From assembly GCA_002440085.1 (NCBI GenBank), contig DJRM01000046.1:1-6450 (forward strand): a DNA stretch of 6,450 nucleotides, written 5' to 3'. This DNA is from Bacteroidales bacterium UBA6360 (lineage in GTDB: Bacteria > Bacteroidota > Bacteroidia > Bacteroidales > UBA932). The notes beneath the pieces were generated by a model that made no database searches, was not told the DNA's origin, and worked only from the letters and a program-made list of their open reading frames with translations. Made by a program: the position numbers and the translations under genes. Below are positions 5,896-6,450 of this stretch, one piece after another; the stretch's first letter is position 1; each line of letters opens with the position of its first letter.

Positions 5896-6450
5896 TCACC
5901 GCTGCTGGAACAATCTCATCAGAGCCTGGACATAATCCTCATTGACAGCGACGCTCACCTTATCGATGTTGTACTTCATCAGCATCTTCGACTCTGTCTC
6001 CCGCAATCCGCGGAACCACTCATCATAGAGCCTGCGCACCTTGGCGCTGCCCGTATCAACCCACGCGGTCCGTCCGCTTTCAGAGTCCTTTATGTGGACA
6101 AGCCCGACATTCGGAATGCCAGCTTCTCGAGGATCAAAAACCTCAACCACTGACAAGTCGTGACGGTTCACAGCCACTTTCAGAGCTTCCTCATATCTCG
6201 GAACGCCGTCCGCGTCAGCATCAATCATGTCCGAAAGTATAAACGCATTGCACCGTTTCTTGATCGCGTTGGTCAGATACCTCAACGCTTCCGAAAGATC
6301 GGTTCCGGTCGACTGCGGTTCGAACTCAAGCACCTCACGGATAATGTGCAGCAGGTGCGAGCGCCCCTTCTTCGGCGGAATGAACTTCTCGACATGGTCG
6401 CTGAAAAACAGCGCGCCCACCTTGTCATTGTTGAGAATTGCGGAAAAGGA
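5896..6450 (-). CDS. DUF58 domain protein, C-terminal part (5' end outside window)
   Basis: Frame open from the right edge to TGA at 5896-5898, giving 184 residues and no start codon. The visible part reads like the second half of the DUF58 fold, a vWA-related domain. It begins in a strand 'NNDKVGALFFSD', followed by 'FIPPKKGR', which I recognise from Bacteroidetes DUF58 proteins. Next come 'TGTDLSEAL' (Thr50 of the fragment) and 'AFILSDMID' (Asp74), which sit where the second and third metal-site loops of a vWA domain fall. The first loop (DxSxS) would be upstream, outside the window. I see no membrane segment or signal peptide in this part, so a cytosolic protein is likely. In this operon type the gene usually follows moxR, and DUF58 proteins are thought to work with MoxR AAA+ ATPases. 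The exact function is unknown. A GTG at 6418-6420 lies inside the conserved 'DKVGALFF' stretch and is an internal Val codon, not a start. Confidence 0.93.
   Translation of the reverse strand, partial: SFSAILNNDKVGALFFSDHVEKFIPPKKGRSHLLHIIREVLEFEPQSTGTDLSEALRYLTNAIKKRCNAFILSDMIDADADGVPRYEEALKVAVNRHDLSVVEVFDPREAGIPNVGLVHIKDSESGRTAWVDTGSAKVRRLYDEWFRGLRETESKMLMKYNIDKVSVAVNEDYVQALMRLFQQR

Noticed and set aside
1..6450. A novel defence, mobile or RNA-based system
   Set aside because: All coding sequence is accounted for by the known Bat operon. No repeats of CRISPR type, transposase, integrase, nuclease or structured RNA signal was seen.

Overview
The window carries one gene cluster, all of it on the minus strand: most of a Bacteroidetes 'Bat' (Bacteroides aerotolerance) operon. 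In transcription order, right to left, it holds the C-terminal part of a DUF58 protein (5896-6450, cut by the right edge), an uncharacterised 400-residue membrane protein (4578-5780), batA (3592-4578), batB (2565-3578), batC (1721-2560) and batD (1-1633, cut by the left edge). From the usual order of this operon, a MoxR-type AAA+ ATPase would lie beyond the right edge. The end of batD, and often batE, would lie beyond the left edge. Neither flank can be seen here.

The organism is most likely a member of the Bacteroidota, probably order Bacteroidales. The reasons are the gene content and order, a BatC with a Gln/Asn/Asp-rich tail, and three signal peptides that all place glutamine straight after the predicted A-x-A cleavage site, a habit of this phylum. 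Base composition looks moderately GC-rich by eye (not computed), which fits several gut Bacteroidales families. I cannot name a genus.

The genes are tightly packed. The 400-aa gene and batA overlap by one base (TGATG), batA and batB are 13 nt apart, and batB and batC are 4 nt apart. Only two gaps are longer: 115 nt between the DUF58 gene and the 400-aa gene, and 87 nt between batC and batD. I saw no RNA gene, mobile element, CRISPR array or convincing terminator.

The likely working picture mixes family knowledge with inference. MoxR and the DUF58 protein would act in the cytosol. BatA and BatB are paired von Willebrand A (vWA) proteins, each with an intact MIDAS metal site, and charge distribution around their membrane segments suggests that the vWA domains face the periplasm. 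BatC is a periplasmic TPR protein. BatD and the 400-aa protein each have a signal peptide, a beta-rich periplasmic part, one membrane span and a cytosolic tail, so they could link the two sides. The biochemical role of the system is unresolved. It was first linked to aerotolerance in Bacteroides fragilis and is also discussed as a stress or envelope chaperone-like system.
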